Shown here: positions 60,838 through 64,000 of the stretch, piece after piece
How the letters are laid out: each line of letters opens with the position of its first letter
Numbering within the stretch: position 1 is the stretch's first letter
Source of the DNA: Gremmenia infestans
Taxonomy: Eukaryota > Ascomycota > Leotiomycetes > Helotiales > Hamatocanthoscyphaceae
NCBI GenBank assembly: GCA_032629725.1
Contig: JAFEVB010000010.1
Coordinates: 1,674,001 to 1,738,000 of the forward strand
DNA length: 64,000 nucleotides
Direction of reading: 5' to 3'
Notes under the pieces: model-generated
The model's input: the letters and a program-made list of their open reading frames with translations, nothing else
The model's database searches: none
Told to the model about the DNA's origin: nothing
Made by a program: the position numbers and the translations under genes

Positions 60838-61800
60838 ATGGTCAAATCTGCAGACAAACTCGTGAACAAGAAGATTGTTGTAGTTGGCGGGACATCAGGG
60901 TACGTTTTACTTAGTAGTTCGAACATCGCAGCATTAAATGCCTTCATTCCCATACCACTTCTGGAATCAAACACAGGCTAAATGAACTTTCATCAGGATT
61001 GGCTTCGGTGCAGCACAAGCATTCATAGATGCCGGCTCAAAAGTCGTAGTAATATCCTCAAACCAAGGCCGAGTCGACGAAGCTGTGAAACGACTGAATT
61101 CACCAAACGCGTCAGGTATCGTTGGCAATGTGCGCGAGGAAGAGTCCTTCATTGAAGTTCTAAGGGGACTCGCGCCTGTGGACCACATAGTCTTCTCTGG
61201 GGTGGACAAAATCATTCGTGGAAAGCTAGAAGAATTGAACCTCGAGGATGCGAAATTCCTGTTTGGTGTAAAGTTCTGGGGTGCCGTGACAATTGGAAAA
61301 GGTTTGTCTGCCTTATCTACCTACACTTCCTATCCCCCCACAGAAGCTGAAACTTTAAAAGCGGTCAAGAAATACGATATTATCAATCCAGGAGGCTCCT
61401 TGACCCTTACTTCAGGAACTGCAGCGCTGAAGCCAGGAAAGGGCGCCTCGACCGGCGGCGCACTGAATGGCGGAGTCATCTCCCTTACCAAGGGACTAGC
61501 GGGTGATCTTGCGGAGAAGAAGATTCGAGTCAATGTTGTCACGCCAGGCTTGGTGAAAAGTGAGCTGTGGACAAAGATGGGTAAGACGGAACAGGAACAA
61601 CAAGATACTTTTAAGAAGACGTCGTTGCCGGTGGGCTTTGTGGCGACGCCTGATGATATTGCTGAAGCGTATTTGTATCTTGCCAAGGCGGACTACGCTA
61701 CAGGGACTTCAGTTGAGATTGGTGAGTAACTGTGTACTTGGGAAAAATTCGGACAAGAATACGTGCTGACAGATCTATAGATGGCGGGTCGCAGTTGTGA
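60838..61800 (+). CDS. Atypical short-chain dehydrogenase/reductase
   Basis: NAD(P)-dependent oxidoreductase-like protein; substrate unknown. Three exons, 60838-60899, 60997-61721 and 61781-61800 (20 nt), with introns of 97 and 49 bp, give 268 residues. The nucleotide-binding motif is rebuilt across the first intron as VVVGGTSGIGFGAAQAFIDA, and DHIVFSGVD occupies the NNAG position. The last exon supplies DGGSQL, the usual SDR end. The catalytic Tyr-x-x-x-Lys is absent: after the serine strand LTLTSGTAALKPGKG the helix reads STGGALNGGVISLTKGLAGD. The IRVNVVTPGLVKSELW segment is normal. Some SDR subgroups lack this tyrosine, so the protein may be catalytically unusual, but it does not look decayed. 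Confidence 0.9.
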
Positions 61801-61991
61801 GGCTCGAATTTGAGTTCCGGGGATAACGCAAGCACTTACAAATGGCTTACTGCTTGATTGAATAATAAGTTTCCGTCAACTCAGTTTCAAACGTACTGGT
61901 AGACAAAGAGCAATTTGAGGTTCCGCCTAACTGTTCACCGATTGTTCTTAGCCTGTTTGGTCAACTACTGTTGATTCTATCCATGAATTGT

Positions 61992-61998
61992 TATAAAA
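61992..61998 (+). promoter_or_regulatory. Possible TATA box of the 2EXR gene
   Basis: TATAAAA lies 69 bp upstream of the ATG at 62061, a usual spacing for a fungal TATA element. Confidence 0.45.
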
Positions 61999-62060
61999 CA
62001 GGAAAATCATTTCAGATATCGCTTTACTGTTTATTGTAAGTATAAAGCATTTGTACATGC

Positions 62061-63023
62061 ATGACTCGAGTTTTGTCAGAACACATTCCGTCAATCAAAA
62101 CCCCCCCACAAATCAACTCTTACAAAGCCATGCACGACCTTCCGGCCTTCCCCCAATTCGCGCTCCTTCCCACAGAGATTCGACTCATGATCTGGGATTA
62201 CACCGCCCCTATCCCCTATGACCACCGTCTCGTTGTTCTCATCGACCATAAAGCACGCTACATCACAGCCCGCGAAGCAGCCAAACATGCCAAAGCCATC
62301 AAAGCCAGACCAGCAACACAGACTCGAAAAGCTGTGGAGGTAAGACCAGCTCAAGAGACCCATGGGGCTCACATCGAGTTCCCGGGCCAAATTGGCAGTT
62401 GTTCTTGGCCGCTGTCTAACCTCCTCGCCGTCAACACAGAGGCACGCTCCAGAGTGCTGCGCGCCAACCCAAATTTCATCCAAGTAGGAGAAGGCCCTCG
62501 CGTATATTTTCACGCCAAGAGAAACCTCATCCATTTCGACCTGCAGGCTTTGCACCATCTCGCGATTATCCATAGCCGGGAAGGTGGCGAGTGGGGGACG
62601 TCCCGCAACAGGCTGGTAGGCTTCGACACCATCGTCAACCTCTCCATGCCCAACTGCAATGCACCGAATACCATGTTACTCTTGAGGTGGTTGAGAGGCC
62701 CCGCCCTCGAGCCTCCCAATTGGAATGCTAGTCCTGTCCTGGCCGGTGTTATGTATTGCGAGTCAGCGATGGTCCCGGGTACGTATAATAAGACTTGGCC
62801 ATTTTACAATAAGATGATGCAGGAATTAGCCATGTTGCGACAGCAATACAACGATAACAAAGCCCAGCGGGAAGTGATCATTGAAGAAACAAACCAGATA
62901 CTTGCTGATATTACTTACCTGAGTCTACCAGTGTCATGGGAAGGAACAGCCGGTCTGCCACCTGCGGCGAGCGGCATACCAGGCAAGCCCCAGGGTGTAC
63001 GAGTACTGGAAAATGCATTGTGA
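62061..63023 (+). CDS. 2EXR-domain protein
   Basis: Single-exon 320-residue protein. The 2EXR (PF20150) signature is at about residues 30-50: FPQFALLPTEIRLMIWDYTA. The family is abundant in filamentous ascomycetes, usually as multi-copy, F-box-like proteins of unknown function. Downstream, LSNLLAVNTEARSRVLRANP and VYFHAKRNLIHFDLQALHHL match the rest of the domain. A helical, Gln/Glu-rich C-terminal segment follows (MMQELAMLRQQYNDNKAQRE). I use the first ATG; an in-frame ATG opening MHDLPAFPQF at 62130 is a good alternative start. No membrane segment or signal peptide is evident. Confidence 0.85.
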   Translation: MTRVLSEHIPSIKTPPQINSYKAMHDLPAFPQFALLPTEIRLMIWDYTAPIPYDHRLVVLIDHKARYITAREAAKHAKAIKARPATQTRKAVEVRPAQETHGAHIEFPGQIGSCSWPLSNLLAVNTEARSRVLRANPNFIQVGEGPRVYFHAKRNLIHFDLQALHHLAIIHSREGGEWGTSRNRLVGFDTIVNLSMPNCNAPNTMLLLRWLRGPALEPPNWNASPVLAGVMYCESAMVPGTYNKTWPFYNKMMQELAMLRQQYNDNKAQREVIIEETNQILADITYLSLPVSWEGTAGLPPAASGIPGKPQGVRVLENAL

Positions 63024-64000
63024 CGGCGCATTGGTGTACTACGTGGATGTAGTGAAGTGCATAGTCTGATGAACGCTGAGTCTATTCTGGCATACTGGGC
63101 CTTCCCATCCACTCCTTACTGAACATAATTTAGATAATTCTATATCCATATCCTCCCACTTGGTAGTTTGGTCATTGCCTTGTACTTAAGTCCAATCGTA
63201 ATATAATCATATTATAACCAAATTATGTTTATTATGCATTATGCTCGTGATCGTGCTCCTCTATTCCGCATACCACTAACATGTCTTATAATATTCTTAT
63301 AGATCTAGTTAAGTTTTGATTAGGGATGTCTAAAGATAGTAAAGTTTCCTTAATTCAGATATGAAACAGATTTCAGATATGGATTGTGTATCATTTCATT
63401 TTTCTTTACCTACAGCTCTATATTAATCAATTTCTTAGCGACAGGTACCCTCAAGAAAGTCATAGGGTTCTAGCTCTCTGATCTGCAACTGGTGCTTAAA
63501 TAAATTCTAAACTCTAAATTTGCATTTTATCATAGTATAATAATAGGACTTTAAAAGCTACTTACTACTGTTATCAATATAATTTACTTGATTAGCTGAT
63601 ATTATCAATGACGCTAACTTCTTATTCTTGCTTCTATAAAATTTTAGTCATATTCTTTATAAACCCATAGCTATAGAGGAGTCATTCCTAGACTTCAAGC
63701 TATATATCGCCGGAAACTTGCTACTTATGCACATTATTGTCCTCTTAAAGGTCAGACATTACAGGTAGAATTAATCATATAGACAAGCATACTAAGGTAT
63801 CTAAAGTCCCTAAGCTCCAATTTGATACTATTTATATCAAATGGCGACATAAGGAATTGTAACTAAAGCTTCGGTAGTTGTACCCACTTAGTTCAAATAG
63901 CTAGCTTTATTCTTTATGAATTACAACTAGATGAGATTTCCCCGATTATTTTCGGTTCCAAAGTTAATATAGTAAGTCAACAGCTTCGCGCTAGAAGACT
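63024..64000. other. AT-rich right end, possibly a degenerate repeat
   Basis: Strongly AT-rich sequence without an open frame of interest. The last 350 bases have protein-like pieces broken by many TAG/TAA codons, as expected for a transposable element mutated by repeat-induced point mutation. No terminal repeats can be seen because the window ends. Confidence 0.35.

Noticed and set aside
50000..63000. Secondary-metabolite gene cluster
   Set aside because: A LaeA-like methyltransferase, an SDR and a protease are present, but no synthase, synthetase, cyclase, P450 or transporter gene was found.
1..64000. CRISPR array, bacterial operons or prophage
   Set aside because: Spliced fungal genes occur throughout and there are no regularly spaced repeats of that type.

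Overview
This window reads as filamentous ascomycete DNA (Pezizomycotina). The genes have many short introns, mostly 45-160 bp, with GTAAGT/GTATGT-like donors and CTAAC-like branch points. The gene families are typical of moulds: Zn2Cys6 regulators with fungal-specific domains, a LaeA-like methyltransferase, a sedolisin protease, and DUF7587 and 2EXR proteins. A helotialean or leotiomycete origin would fit but is only inferred. No rRNA, tRNA, CRISPR array or intact transposon was recognised. All exon models were built by eye and were required to keep reading phase across every junction. No transcript or database search was available.

Layout: (1) 1-8.2 kb is accessory: a DUF7587 gene broken by one stop codon, a Zn2Cys6/fungal_trans regulator, a four-exon gene of unknown family, and a medium-chain reductase with a TATA box. 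(2) 9.4-20.4 kb is a housekeeping block: methylenetetrahydrofolate reductase (MET13-like), gamma-tubulin complex protein 2, proteasome subunit alpha-5, and a 1080-residue Zn2Cys6 regulator spread over seven exons. (3) 20.4-24.8 kb is gene-poor, with one short stretch that looks like a decayed gene. (4) 24.8-49.7 kb is a dense conserved block: AIM41, an SR-like low-complexity protein, elongation factor 2, the giant lipid-transfer protein Csf1, a DUF300/TMEM184-like membrane protein, a GNAT acetyltransferase, URA5 and NOG1. (5) 49.7-58 kb is gene-poor and fragment-rich, but holds one apparently intact nine-exon LaeA-like methyltransferase. (6) 58-63 kb carries a secreted S53 protease, an SDR lacking the usual Tyr-x-x-x-Lys, and a 2EXR protein. 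(7) The right end is AT-rich and repeat-like.

The housekeeping genes serve unrelated processes (one-carbon metabolism, microtubule nucleation, protein turnover, translation, lipid transport, pyrimidine synthesis, 60S assembly) and form no pathway. The accessory segments (0-8 kb and 50-63 kb) contain regulators, oxidoreductases, a methyltransferase and a protease of the kind found in variable fungal regions. No polyketide synthase, NRPS or terpene synthase core is visible, so I do not claim a biosynthetic cluster. I found no clearly new biological system. The most useful observations are the methyltransferase hidden among short exons, three GC-AG introns, the single stop codon in the DUF7587 gene, the atypical SDR, and several unexplained coding-like fragments.
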